NCBI GenBank assembly: GCA_023055505.1
Contig: JALIRH010000039.1
Location: forward strand, 3,038,001-3,102,000
Reading direction: 5' to 3'
From: Callipepla californica brunnescens
Taxonomy: Eukaryota > Chordata > Aves > Galliformes > Odontophoridae
Length of the DNA: 64,000 bases
Below, piece by piece: positions 25,433-36,900 of the stretch. Under the pieces are notes generated by a model, which was not told where the DNA came from, ran no database searches, and saw nothing but the letters and a program-made list of their open reading frames with translations. Both the position numbers and the translations under genes were made by a program. Numbering within the stretch: the first letter of the stretch is position 1; every line of letters begins with the position of its first letter.

Positions 25433-25547
25433 AGAAAGTATGGGGCTCCACCTCCGATGAAATTGCCACCTCCTTACAGAGCTCTTGAAAGACTGCACTC
25501 AGAGGAAGCAAGCGTGGATGAAGAGGAGGAGGATGCTGGTGCAGAGG
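25433..25547 (+). CDS. PATJ: PATJ exon: proline-rich PPPY linker between PDZ6 and PDZ7
   Basis: A 115-nt exon, phase 0 in and phase 1 out (GTAAGTGG donor). It encodes RKYGAPPPMKLPPPYRALER, then an acidic tail LHSEEASVDEEEEDAGAE. Human PATJ has APPPMKLPPPYKAL followed by a similar acidic tail before [10 protein letters not shown], so this is a confident orthologous segment. LPPPY fits the PPxY consensus bound by group I WW domains. The exon ends just before a 20.4 kb intron and is the splice partner for either the PDZ7 exon at 45933 or the candidate alternative exons near 33172, all of which are in the required phase. Confidence 0.95.
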
Positions 25548-28500
25548 GTAAGTGGTGCTACAATCGTTGGGCCAGGTGATGTTTGTGTGATGTAGTTGGA
25601 TTATAAGATGTGATAAACGTGTCTGCCTTGTGTAATGGAAGTAATGCTGTGTGGTAATAGGATCTAATCCTCAAACTTGTCCTCTCTGAGGGCTGCTGAT
25701 TTATAACCTGGCCTTCTCTTCCCAGCCAGCATGCTATAGCTGTCTTCAGAAGAGATGTAACCAGGGCTCTGTTTTCAGTCTCAAAGGGTCTAAGTGAGGT
25801 GTAGAGTGCTTGCTTTGGCAGCGGAGTCAGCAGTAGAAGTCAGACTTTGTGCTTCGCACTTGTAATTGGGGTGGTAGCCGAGCAGGCCTAGGCTGAGAAC
25901 CATGAGTGCATAACCCTCACCCAACAGAGCCTGCAGTTGTTTTTGGGCTTTGCTATTCAGACAAAATATTTTCCTTTAAAAAGAAAAACATGCTGATTTA
26001 TTGAATGTAATACTTTTATTCTTAGTTTGTCTTGCATAAATTATTTAGGGATATTAAAATCACAGATAAGAAGACAAAATTATCTTAAATGAGATATGGT
26101 GATGGTTTTTTCTTGTTGTTCTTGCACTCTCTTGTACCAAAACAGCATGCTTGTTTATTTGCAGCAGTGATGTTTCTTCTCATCTTGTTTCTCGGGGTGG
26201 GTTTTATTTCCCCAAGTTAGGGCCAAACCAAAGCAGACAAATGCCATTGAAGCTTTTGCCCTTGGCTCCCTGGGGCCTGCTGGTGGAAAAGCTCTTCCAG
26301 CTGCTCTTGCTGACTTCCTCCTCCCTGTTGGCAGTGGTGTGCCATTGAAGCAGATAATTAATGAGATTGGTTGGTTTAATGGTGGAGATGAGAAGAATTT
26401 GGAAGGGTTTTTTTGGTGTTTTGGGTGGTAAGTGATAATCATGAGAAGTGCTTGATTTGAAATTCAAGCATCTCAGCAGCTGTGGAATGGACTTGACAGA
26501 GTTTCTTTTCTGTGATGACTTGAAAAGCAGTTTTCTCTGTAAATCTGAACGCAGTGTTATATTTGTGACCTACTAAATGTCTCCAGATTTTGTCCTGATT
26601 CTTGAGTGCTGTCCCAGCAATTTCAGTCCAGGAAAGCACCTGCCCTCCTGACAATTTACATGTTTATACTGGTCTATTCCTTACCCACTTAATCTGCTAG
26701 TTCTCCATTTATTTATTTATTTGTGTACTTAATGAACTTATTGAGCTTCACTGAACGTACGGTGAACTTAGTGTATTGTCTTCTATATTGAGAAGGTCAG
26801 GTATCCTGAAAGGAAGAGGTGTCATTTCAGGTAAATTCGTGTCATAGTCTCTCCTTCTTTCATTTACACCCTGTGGTTCTCAATCTGTGCCAATAGTGTG
26901 GAAAGCCTTAGAGGGCATTTTGAGGTGGTAGAGCTGTTAAGTCTGTGTAGTCTAGTTGTGCTCCTGATGGATGTAGTTATTTACTTATTTAGCATTCCTA
27001 TGTCATGAACCTACTCATCAATTTCTTTCATATGGCAGCAATAGTCTACTTGCTCCACTTCACACTTTTCCTCCATGTTTGCCCTTCCATACCATGCTCT
27101 TTTGCCTCATGTTCTTCTTCATCATTCCCCATACTGAAAATGAAAGCGAAGCCCTGTTGGACTTCCTGCTGTAAATTAAAAACTCTGCTTTCCTTTCTTT
27201 CCAGTCCATACTGCATCGCAGTCTCCACATTGAGTCTGTTTTCCCCTTAAGGTGGCTGAATAACCTTTTGATATTGATTTCATTTCCCCTTTGGGATTTA
27301 AACTCACTTGCCTTTTTGCAGTGCTCCCTTTTATTTCTGCTTTTCCAGCACTTGAAACTGTAGCTTTCATTGCTAGCTCCCTGTAACAAGCAGTCATTTC
27401 TCGTGGATGTTCTGCCTTCTCTTTTTCAGAGGTAGTTTTTGATCCAAAAAGGGTAGTGTTGAAGTACTATATAATACTTGGTTTACAGAAATTTCATACA
27501 TCCTCCTCGTTTCTGTGGTTTAAATGCTTCACTGACATTGGGAAGAAGATCCAGAATTTTATTTTCAAGTCTTTCTGTTTGTTTTTAAGTCTTCTGGCTT
27601 CCTTAGCTTCAGACCTGCTTCTCTTTATATTTCAGATTAATTTGAACCATTAGTATCTCAAAGACCATTTCCTAAGTTGTGTTTTGCTGTATATTGAAGG
27701 CAAGTTGAATATAGCATTGCCTCCTTTATTTATTTTTTTTTATTCATTGAATTTCTATTGGTACTGTTGAATCTCTCAGTATTCAGCTCTGGCTCTGTGT
27801 AGTGTGCTGCTTTTTTACTCTGTGCTTTGACTTCACTGTTTTGAGGCTTCTAGCTCACATTTTAAAATATTTTTGTAAAACTTGAATCCTTTGGAGGGGA
27901 ATGGCAGTTGTATCAGTGACAGCTGGAGAAGACAGACTAAGCTTATGGGATTTGTAGAAGACAACTCGTTTCCTTGCTTACTTATTTAACTGTTTGGCAG
28001 ACCAGCTTGGTGATTCTTCATCCTGCTGCAAAAAGAGCCTTCACAGTGCTTCATCTTAAAAAAAAAATATCACAGTGGCAGCGGTGATTTTGGAGGACCC
28101 CACTCTCCATAAAGATTTATTCTTTTTTAGGCTTCCCAAATGTTAAAAACCATCAGATTTTGGATAGAATTAAAAAAAAATTAAAACAAATAAAAGGAAT
28201 AAAAGGGAGGGAAAGCATACAAAGGAGCCATTTGTCCTTAGGAGCAGCTGTGCTCCAGGCTGTGTCAATAGGCATTGGTGTATTTTCCTTCAGTGGCGGA
28301 TGGCTGTAGGTGTGCACTAAGACTCTGCTAATAGACTAATGTGCTCCCTGTTGTGGCTTATTGCTGTAATGAGGGGTTAGCAGTAAAAGGAAGCAGAGGA
28401 AATGGATGGGCAGAGTAGTTTGTAATGGAATGTTTTGCAAGCTTTTCCTCGGGGCGTTTGTAGCTGTACTATTTGGATATATTTTTGTAATAGAGTTAAG

Positions 28501-30007
28501 TGATTGTAACTTAACTGTTTTTAAGGCCTTTCTTATTAGACAACTACTGGAAGAACTTAGAACCTTTAATTTCAATTAATGATTTATTTTTTATTTTTAG
28601 TAAAACTTCTCATCCAGTTAAGAGACAGATTGATCTGGTGGGTTTCAAATTAGCTTAAAATAATAAAAATAGATCGTAAAAAATAGTGAAAGGTGACTGA
28701 GATAATGGACTAGATGCTGCCACGCTCAGACTTCCTGTCTGCGAGGATGTTTAACCATATCAAATAAGGGGATAATAATGCCCCCTTCCTTTTATTTTGT
28801 CTGCAGATAATGTAAAAATCAATGAAGCTGTAGGAAAGCATAATGATTCATCTTCCTAACGTGATTTTGGGGAATGGCACCTTCTCTACCAAAGCAAAAC
28901 TTCTCTGGTGTTTCAGCCAGGTGTCCTCCTTTGTGATCACCCTTTGGCTTCTTAGTGTGAAAGAGGGGCAAGTCTCCCTGCGTGTGTGTGGATCGGTTTG
29001 GATGAACATACCCAAGGCTTTCATGGCTTCTGTGGCATCAGTGGTGTTAGTACTCATGGGAGAGGATGGTGGCTTTCATTAAAAACAAAAGCTGAAAAAA
29101 AGTGGTACAGAGTTCAGTTGAGACTCAATGGAGTGTGTGGCCAAGCACGTGGGGTGCTTCAGGTGCACCCTCAGGATAGTGTTTGTGTTGTGCTGTGGGT
29201 GAGGATGATAAAATATCATTGTCCCTTTGGAAAAATGCCAGAGTGATTAACTGTAATGAAACAAAAACACCGATAAATCAGTTTAAACCCCGAGGATCTA
29301 ACAGTTTGGAGTTTGCTTTACACGAAAAGGTGCTAAAACCAGAGGAAAAGGAATTTCAATGTGGGGGTGGGGGAGTGTGACAAACCAAAACCTGTGATCT
29401 CCAGGTGAGGCAGCTCCTGCAGCCAAACGCTGCCTCTCCAATAGATGTCACTGCAACCAACAGCAAATAGAGAAGATGTTCAGAGAGTAAGATGTTGCCT
29501 GGAAAAATGCTTCAAGCTTTAGGAAAATAAAATAGTGAAAAAATAACAGGTGCAGTAATTAATTTTCTTAAATGTATTAACGAGTATACTTAGTACAGTG
29601 CATTTCCAAAGATCGAGCAGCAGTCCGGATTAGACAGTGATTTCATTTTCTTGCTGTGTTAATCTCTGTTTAATATGACTGTACTGCTAATCTGCTTTTC
29701 CTTTCCTTATTCTGACCCATAATTGGCTAAAAATATGTAAGTTTTGCAGCCAGCCCCAGTAGAGCAGAGCATCCAGAAGGGCTGTGCATTCCAGGGGCAC
29801 TGCGAGCTGCTGTGCCACGTGAGGATAGCTTACAGTGCTGGTGTCATTGTAGTTCGGGGTTATTTGGGATTCTGTCATTGTGCTGGTTGTTTTTTTTTTC
29901 CTGTATTCGTGAATCACGTGCACAATTTTGCAGCGTCTGATGAAGTACTGCAAAAGGAAATTTCATTTTTGATGAATTAATAGTAAAATTGCAGCTGGGA
30001 CTGCTTG

Positions 30008-30028
30008 TATTTATTTATTTATTTATTT
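30008..30028. repeat. (TTTA)n microsatellite
   Basis: About five tandem TTTA units, a simple tetranucleotide repeat in the large intron. Confidence 0.9.
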
Positions 30029-32837
30029 GCTGTGTGCTTGTACATAATGCACTGAACAGATGGCTTTGTGTGTGCTGTGGTACGTGTTCTAAAAGAAAGG
30101 ACAATGATCTCTAAAAATGAGCAAATTAATGGTATTACCAAAATAGCTGAGACTTTTTGAGTTAATTTAAATGTACCAGAGAATAAGGAATTCCCAAAAT
30201 GAGTGTATTTATAAACACAGAGGGACGTTTATATCTTCTAAGTTACTAAATGAGGGATTGTGATTCTCCTCAATATTTTGGCTCCACGCACTCATTGCGG
30301 TGAAACTAATATTGCTCCTTCAGAGTTGCAGCAAAATCCAAGTTGGGATGGAGTTAGAATAACAGATGGGTTTTGTTTTCTGCCACGCTGCAAAGCAGCA
30401 ACAAAAATCCACGCGTGCATATCGGCACTGGGGTTTTGCAGCGTTGGTAAGCAGCATATGTAGTGGAGCTGTCGGACTGAGGAATGCAGTTTTTAACCCC
30501 TGTTGTTTGCCTGAGGATGCTTCGATAAATAACGCCTATTAACTGTTCCCTTGCCACGCCGAGGGCCGTGAAGTGGCGGTACCTGCAGCTCGCTGTGACA
30601 CAAACATCCGTTCGAGGTGACTCGTGTTGGGGATTGAGATGTCATTCGGATGCTAGCACAGGCAGGCAGTGCACAAACAGCAGCCGTGGAGCATCGGTGG
30701 GTCAGATGTGGGAAACCAGGGATCTGCTGCACCCTGCGTGCTTGCATAGGCAGCTTTCATCTGCTGGCAGATGTAGCTGTTAGCTTGTGGGTAGCTTGAA
30801 ATTAATATAATTGATGGCATCTCATAATAGAAACAGACAGACGGTTTGCCCTTAAGGAGAGAAAAATCTCAGAAAAATAGGCCCAAGGTCGTCAGAAGAA
30901 AGACGAGCACTGAGCCTGTGTATGGTGAGGATTTGAGCTGCTTACAGCACTGAATGTTTGTCAGGAATGCAGACACCTTGAAGTACGTGCTGGTACAGCA
31001 ATGGTGCAAGGGGGTTTCCCAGGTAAGGATTCGAATCTCTCTCTGTATTGTGTTTGTTTCCAGCAAGTCATTTTGAGCATGTTTAGTGATATTTAAGAAC
31101 TACTGAAGTGCTGGAGATGAAAAAATAATAGCTCAGGTCTTTTTTTTTTTTCCCCTCGGTTTGAAGCATGGACATATAGCATGATTAGAATATTGAATGC
31201 ATTTAATATCTTTAATGTGTTATGTCTCCTGTTTCCTTATAAATCATTGTTTCTGCTGTGTGTTGAACATTGTCGGATACAAAACTGGTGCGAGCACGCC
31301 AGTGCTTAAAGTATAAGAATTCCTAGCATTAAATTTCTTGCTATATAGAATAATCTACTCTTCCATAACAGTTATTGTAATGTAGAGACAGATGGCTGAA
31401 TTTTCTTCACTTTGCTTGTTAAGAATGTGTTAGGTAAATGTTTTTAGACTAAAATAAAAAGCTGCTGGGAAATCTAAACTGAATATTCAGCATTTTCATG
31501 GTATAAAGAGGCAAAACAAGAATAAAGCAACGTGATAATAAACAAACGAGCTATTTGCAATGAAGGATAATCTAATCTTTAAATATTGCCTTAGATTGCG
31601 TTTGTTCTTAGGTATGATCTTTTCTCCCAACACTAACCAGGTATCCAGAGAATAGCATTACAATGCAAGGCATGAAACATAGCGATTTGATGCTTTAAGG
31701 TTATTAAATTGTTTAAGGCACAGTGCAGGAAGCTTGCATAGCTCGGGATCTTTGATCTTACTCAGGTGTCACAGATAAGTAATTTCATGTAACTCAGAGA
31801 TAAAGATAACATCTGAGGCTTAAATCTGCATGCGCGGGTATTGCTGTGCAAACTTGTTAAGAGATGATGGTACAGGTACATCTTTATATCACTCACTGAA
31901 GAGCACTTAATATCACTGCAATGACCTGCAACTACAAATATGTAAAAAGGATGCAAATATTTAAAGAAAGAAATGAAAGACAAATGCTAGCCCATAAAGG
32001 GTTATTGTGTGTTTATATCCTTAACTGTCTGATTTTCAGATAGGAAGGTATCTTTCATCATTACCATCATAAATTATGTTGATCAACTGCACTCACAAAA
32101 GAAAAAAATAGAATAAGCTCTATGTGCATCGTGCCTTGTCTGGACTAGCAGAGCATGGCTTTTAGTTGGAATACACACTGCATTGTTTGCATAATAGCTC
32201 TGTTCCAAAATGGTCTGTTTGGTTTATACAGTAACTCCTCCAAATATGTAGTGGGAACAAGCCTCTAACAGCAGGGAAAGTAAAAATGTGAGATGACGAT
32301 AATTTTATTCATTACAGATGTTACTTAATTTTCCACAGTATTGCAGTCATTGAGACAGCTGTCCAGAATAACTTCTTTAACTGTTTGAGGAAGTGAAGTA
32401 TTTTTCTCTCCTTTGTCTCAAGACTTGATTTTCCCCCATTCGATGCAGTGGCTTAGGGGCTAGTTGTCAATTTACCTTCTGCTTTGTGCAGACGTATAAT
32501 CACTCTTTATGAGACTAGCTGGCATTGAACAGTGATCCAGAATATTTATTTGTATGTAAGTTAGCTGTATTGCACTGTGACGGGCTAGTAAAAATGGTTC
32601 TGTGGCTTGTAGTGGTCACGTGCACAAAGAAAACAACTGCTAAGTTAAATGATGCTAGGAAGAAGCTGTGTGCACGAAAGACTTGGATATCTGTCGCAGA
32701 TGAACGTATCAGTTTTCCCAGTGAGTTCAAAATACCTCTGCTATGCTGGAATTGGAAGAGGTGTTGTGGTGGTGGGCTGCAAGGCAGGTAGTTCTCTCTG
32801 CTGCCCCAGAAATAACGATCTTATTAAGGTATTTACC

Positions 32838-32928
32838 TGTGCAACCTGGTCTAGGGGGCCTGCTTTGGCAGAGGGGTTGGACTTGAGGATCTCGAGAGGT
32901 CCCTTCCAACCCCTACAATTCTGTGATA
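32838..32928 (+). mobile_element. CR1 LINE 3'-end fragment
   Basis: The stretch reads through the typical CR1 tail: a GGGGTTGGACTTGAGGATCT-type segment, then AGGTCCCTTCCAACC and ATTCTGTGAT at the end. CR1 is the dominant avian non-LTR retrotransposon, and most copies are 5'-truncated like this one. The sense strand is +. No coding potential remains. It lies about 240 bases before the candidate alternative exons. Confidence 0.85.
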
Positions 32929-33171
32929 TTGATCATGCTTAGAGATCACAGTTTGAGCTTGCCTGTCTCTGTTTCTCCCAAAAAAGCCACCAGAGGCAAT
33001 GTTTAAGAATTGATTTTTTGGGGGGGCGGATGGGGCCTGTTAAGGGAGCAGCAGATTTCTTCCACTGTTGAATGTAAGGAGTGCGTGTCTGCTGGGCAGG
33101 GAAGGTGGGAAAGTCTAAGGAGCACAGCCCCCAGAGCCAAGGATGCTGGGTGTAACAGCATCCCTCTGCAG

Positions 33172-33246
33172 ACAGCTCCAGTGTGGGCACTGTGGCATCA
33201 ATTCCCATTCCACACGGGCCCTCCAAGCACCCACCAGCAGCAAGGG
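33172..33246 (+). CDS. Candidate alternative PATJ exon X1 (hypothetical)
   Basis: A 75-nt segment between an acceptor (CATCCCTCTGCAG) and a good donor (G|GTGAGT). It enters and leaves in phase 1, exactly matching the PATJ exon ending at 25547 and the segment at 33410. In that frame it is open and reads DSSSVGTVASIPIPHGPSKH then PPAAR. I recognise no family and know no human PATJ counterpart. It could be a cassette exon, part of an unknown nested transcript, or chance in a GC-rich stretch where other frames are also open (a 128-codon minus-strand frame overlaps). The claim rests on splice signals and phase only. Confidence 0.3.
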
Positions 33247-33409
33247 GTGAGTGCCTCTGTGAGATACCACTGCTCCAGCTGGGCAGCTCCTGTGGGAACA
33301 GTTTGCCTTGGGAAGGTGTTTCCAACAGGCAAGTGGCACGGCAGGTGCATCAACCTGCCACGGTGCTGTGTACTCCTATCTCACCATCTCCCCACCTTCC
33401 TGTCTGCAG

Positions 33410-33498
33410 ACCTGCAGCTGAATTCAGAATTCATGAGCATCATTGAGGAGGAAAGGGAGGATGGGGAGCAGCATGGAGGAACATGGATTGTTGATTAA
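33410..33498 (+). CDS. Candidate alternative terminal exon X2 with stop codon (hypothetical)
   Basis: After a long pyrimidine tract ending CCTTCCTGTCTGCAG, the frame is open for 28 codons to a TAA stop at 33496-33498. It needs one upstream base: G from either the exon at 25547 or X1 gives GAC (Asp). The peptide begins DLQLNSEFMSIIEEEREDG and ends GTWIVD. It is acidic, has no PDZ-ligand-type C-terminus and matches no family I know. A 163-nt mini-intron would separate it from X1. If used, PATJ would stop after PDZ6 and the PPPY linker, losing PDZ7-10. Chance is a real alternative. Confidence 0.33.
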
Positions 33499-33964
33499 AG
33501 CAAGCTGCTGGGAAACGGAGAACGTAAGAGGACTGCTGAGGCGTTGGTCTTGGGGATGGACAGAGCTTAAGTGTGCAGGAGGACCTTACTCTTCTGCACA
33601 TCCTTCTGTGTGCGTGTAGTCCAGCACAGCCAGCAGTGTCTGAGCAGGCTGGGTTTGGGGACTCCTGTTCCAGCGATGAGTGTACTGCTGCCAGGTGACA
33701 GAGCTACCAGCAGGTTACACCTGCTGTGAAAACTTGACTTCATCGTACTGTTTTGTGATTGTTCCGTCAATACCAAATGCTTTCGGCTTTTTTAAAACGC
33801 TTTGCATATTTTCAGAGGTCTTTTCTTATCCCTTATTTGAAAACGAAGTGCATTAGCTGTCACTTTCATATAAAGTAGTTCATCTTTTATCTGGGAATTT
33901 GGACCCACCAGCTTAAGGAGTATTTTCTGACCTTATAAATGTTAAATTTATGAACCAGGTGCTC

Positions 33965-33970
33965 AATAAA
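33965..33970 (+). terminator. Possible polyadenylation signal for alternative 3' end
   Basis: AATAAA lies about 470 bases after the stop of candidate exon X2. It is followed within 30 bases by GT-rich sequence (GAGGTGGG, TTGTTTCC, TGGTGTGATG). The arrangement fits a cleavage and polyadenylation site, but AATAAA is common in AT-rich introns, so alone it is weak evidence. Confidence 0.3.
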
Positions 33971-36900
33971 TGAGGTGGGAAGTTGTTTCCATGGTGTGAT
34001 GATCCTCAGACTATTAGGAGATCTTGAACGTAAGTTCTCATATCTGTAACACTCTGTTACTTACAGTGGAACCACATACCTGAATCAGGAGTAATTGGAG
34101 GGAAATTCCATCGAGTATGTAGGCACAAGGATTCGTTTGTGTCTGCACGTGGAGTTCAGTGGTGCCTCTTGGAGGTCTTTCTCCATCCAAGTGGTTCTTA
34201 AAGGTACTGTACCATTTGGTGCCCATCCCTCCTGGTGCTCTGGGAGCAGACAGCAAGCAGTAGCATTTGCTATACCTTCAAACAATGAGAGTGTTTCTGT
34301 GCCATATGTGCCTTCAAACCTGGGCATTTTTCCTGTGCTAGACTGTAAACCATAGTACATGCTGTGTTCTGAACCAAAAAGTACATTTCTTTCAGGTGTT
34401 TGGCAATAAAACTAATTTTAAATCTCATCAAGTCTGGCTGTAATTTCCTCCATTTCATAACCTGTTATTCTCTTAGGGGTGCAGCAGGTTATTTGAGGAT
34501 TATCACAGTATCGTTTTGTTGTGTATCGTTAACGTATCTGAACAGGCAGCGCAGCAGTTTCAGAGCAAGACCTCGTTTCAGGATTGAGTTGTTAGGTGCA
34601 GAAGATGTGATTTTTTTGAAAAACTGTTTCTCAAGGGAGGAAATCCATTAAGTGAACAGCCTGACAGAGTGGTGAGCAGTCAGTGAGGTGTCACCAGAGG
34701 GGTGAGAGAAGAGCAGACGGGAAAGAAATGAGATGAGCGCAGGACTTGATGGACGAGGGAGTGAGTAGAGCTGTATGCAAGGATGGGCACGGGCAGCAGA
34801 GGAGGGAGGGCCAAGGATGATGTTGAATGGGATTTGTTGGGGCGTGGGGAGCACAGTGAGCAGCCTGCTGGGGAGGGCAGGGCAGAACCCGCTGCAGCTC
34901 TTGGCATCAGGGCAAAGCCACAGTGCGGCCCTTGCTGAGTTGGTACATGTGCTCCAGCTTCACTGCCTGGTCCTGGGTGCCTGAGGCGGCCGGGTGCTGT
35001 CCACAACAAGGAGATGAGTGCAGTTGTGAAGAGTTTAACGAGCACTTCTGTGAGTGCTGCAGCTAATGAAGCTGGATTCCTACAGGTATCCTGCTCGGCT
35101 GACGTGGGTGTGCTGAGGAAGGTGTGAGCTCTGATTTGAGCTCTTCGTGTGGCTCAAGCATTTCTAAAGGCTTTCTCTCACGTGAATTCTGTGGTGCTTT
35201 AATAAAGTGTGATCTCACACTGAGGTCTTTCCCTCAGTCTGGGAATTTATCAGATTTTTCTCCCCTGCGCAGCTGCCTGTTTTTGTGAACCCTTTATATT
35301 ACCTTTGAGACCTCTTATTTCACTATGAGGTCTGCATCAAACTGGCCAGCAGGTTCAAAAGTGCTGGGGCAGGAGCTTGGATGCACGGCTTTGTTTCTAT
35401 AAGCAAGCAGAATAAAATGATTTACCACCTTAGAATTTAACCTTAGGTTTTGGACTCTTCATTTATGTCATTAGTAAACATTGGAGCATAACAGTTGGAG
35501 TGCAGCTGGGAAGGCTGGGTGCCTGCTGCAGCTCTGTTAGTCTGGTGGATGTCTGGGTTGGCCGTGTGCAGTGAGATACACAAAGCAACTTGATCCTTCT
35601 GGAGCAGCGGTTTCTAGAGGTTAGATGGACATTTGAAATGAAGTAAAATCAGATAAAAGGCAGGATCCAAGGATTTCCAACTTACCAAAAAGGCACTGTT
35701 TATTCTTGAGGACCAAGACTTGAAAGCCTCTGGATCATCCCTCTTTAGGCTAAATTTGCACGGAAAAAAACATCAGTTGAATATCAAGCTGAAAGAATTA
35801 CAGTAAAAACCACCGTATCCCACTCAGTTTTCCCCAGAGCATTTGTTTTTTAACTCGCTCTCTCAGTTGATTTCCTTCTCCAGTCAGAGTGGGAAACGTC
35901 TGTTTAATTTGGTGGTTTATCCCTTCAGCTCTTCCTCTCTGGATAAATCCTCAGAGATGGATTTTATATTTATTTATTTTGCCAGAAGGAAAAGAGTGCT
36001 TGACACATTGCAAGTATGTTTTTTTGTCAAAGACATCATCAGTTTCCCGATTATAATTATGCTCGTTTGAAAATGCCCAAAGCTTAATGCATTAATGTCT
36101 TTATTTCATTAGTTACTTTAAAGTGAAGCTGTTTGTTACCTGTTGACGTAATTTTGATACGGAGAAACCTGTTAAAATCCTCTGTTGGTGGTTTTGTTTT
36201 TCTTCTGCAGGGAACTGAATGCCTTGCTCAGCACTGCTTATGTGAAATGTGGTGTAAGCAAAGGTGTCTGATGCTAATCCTTCACTTTATTTCACTCCTC
36301 GATGGTGAGAAAATCGGTCTGCTCCTTTGAAGAGGTTTAGAAATTTCAAGATAGCATTTCTTATACAAAGTACTGTCCTACTTAATCAAGTTATCAGGTT
36401 GTGTGATATCATAAACTGGATTAAATGCTTGAAGAGACTCTCAGGACAGCTGATTAAATAAGACGCATATTTTACTTGAGGAGAATATAAAACTGTGTTC
36501 TGATTTCACGCTGATTTTACTTGGTGGGTTTTGTGTGGGCATGAATGATCTATTCATCTGTCCAGGTCCCCTCACCTCACAGAGGAGAGCAGCTGGCTGC
36601 AGAAATGTAGGGGTTGCTCTCTGTTGCCGACGTGCCCTGGCACATCAATCCCAGTCCTTACAGCACTGATACTTAAAGTGGCAGAAAAATCTTTGTTAGC
36701 AGAGTATATGCACTTATCTTCAGTTTATATCACATAAGAGAGTTTAAAATAATTGTAAGCAATAAAACCTTGCTTCCTCAGTTTAGCTGTTCAGCTATAT
36801 TTGAAGTCTTTACCTTGTCATCCTCCTTTAATGCTCTGTTGTTTCTCATGCTGAAGCTCCACAACATGAGACAATCTCACGGCAGGCAATTCCCTGCTCC

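Noticed and set aside
33010..33498. 162-codon continuous open frame read as one gene
   Set aside because: The last 28 codons are more plausible as a spliced terminal exon. The upstream part is in a different frame from candidate exon X1 and has no protein character.
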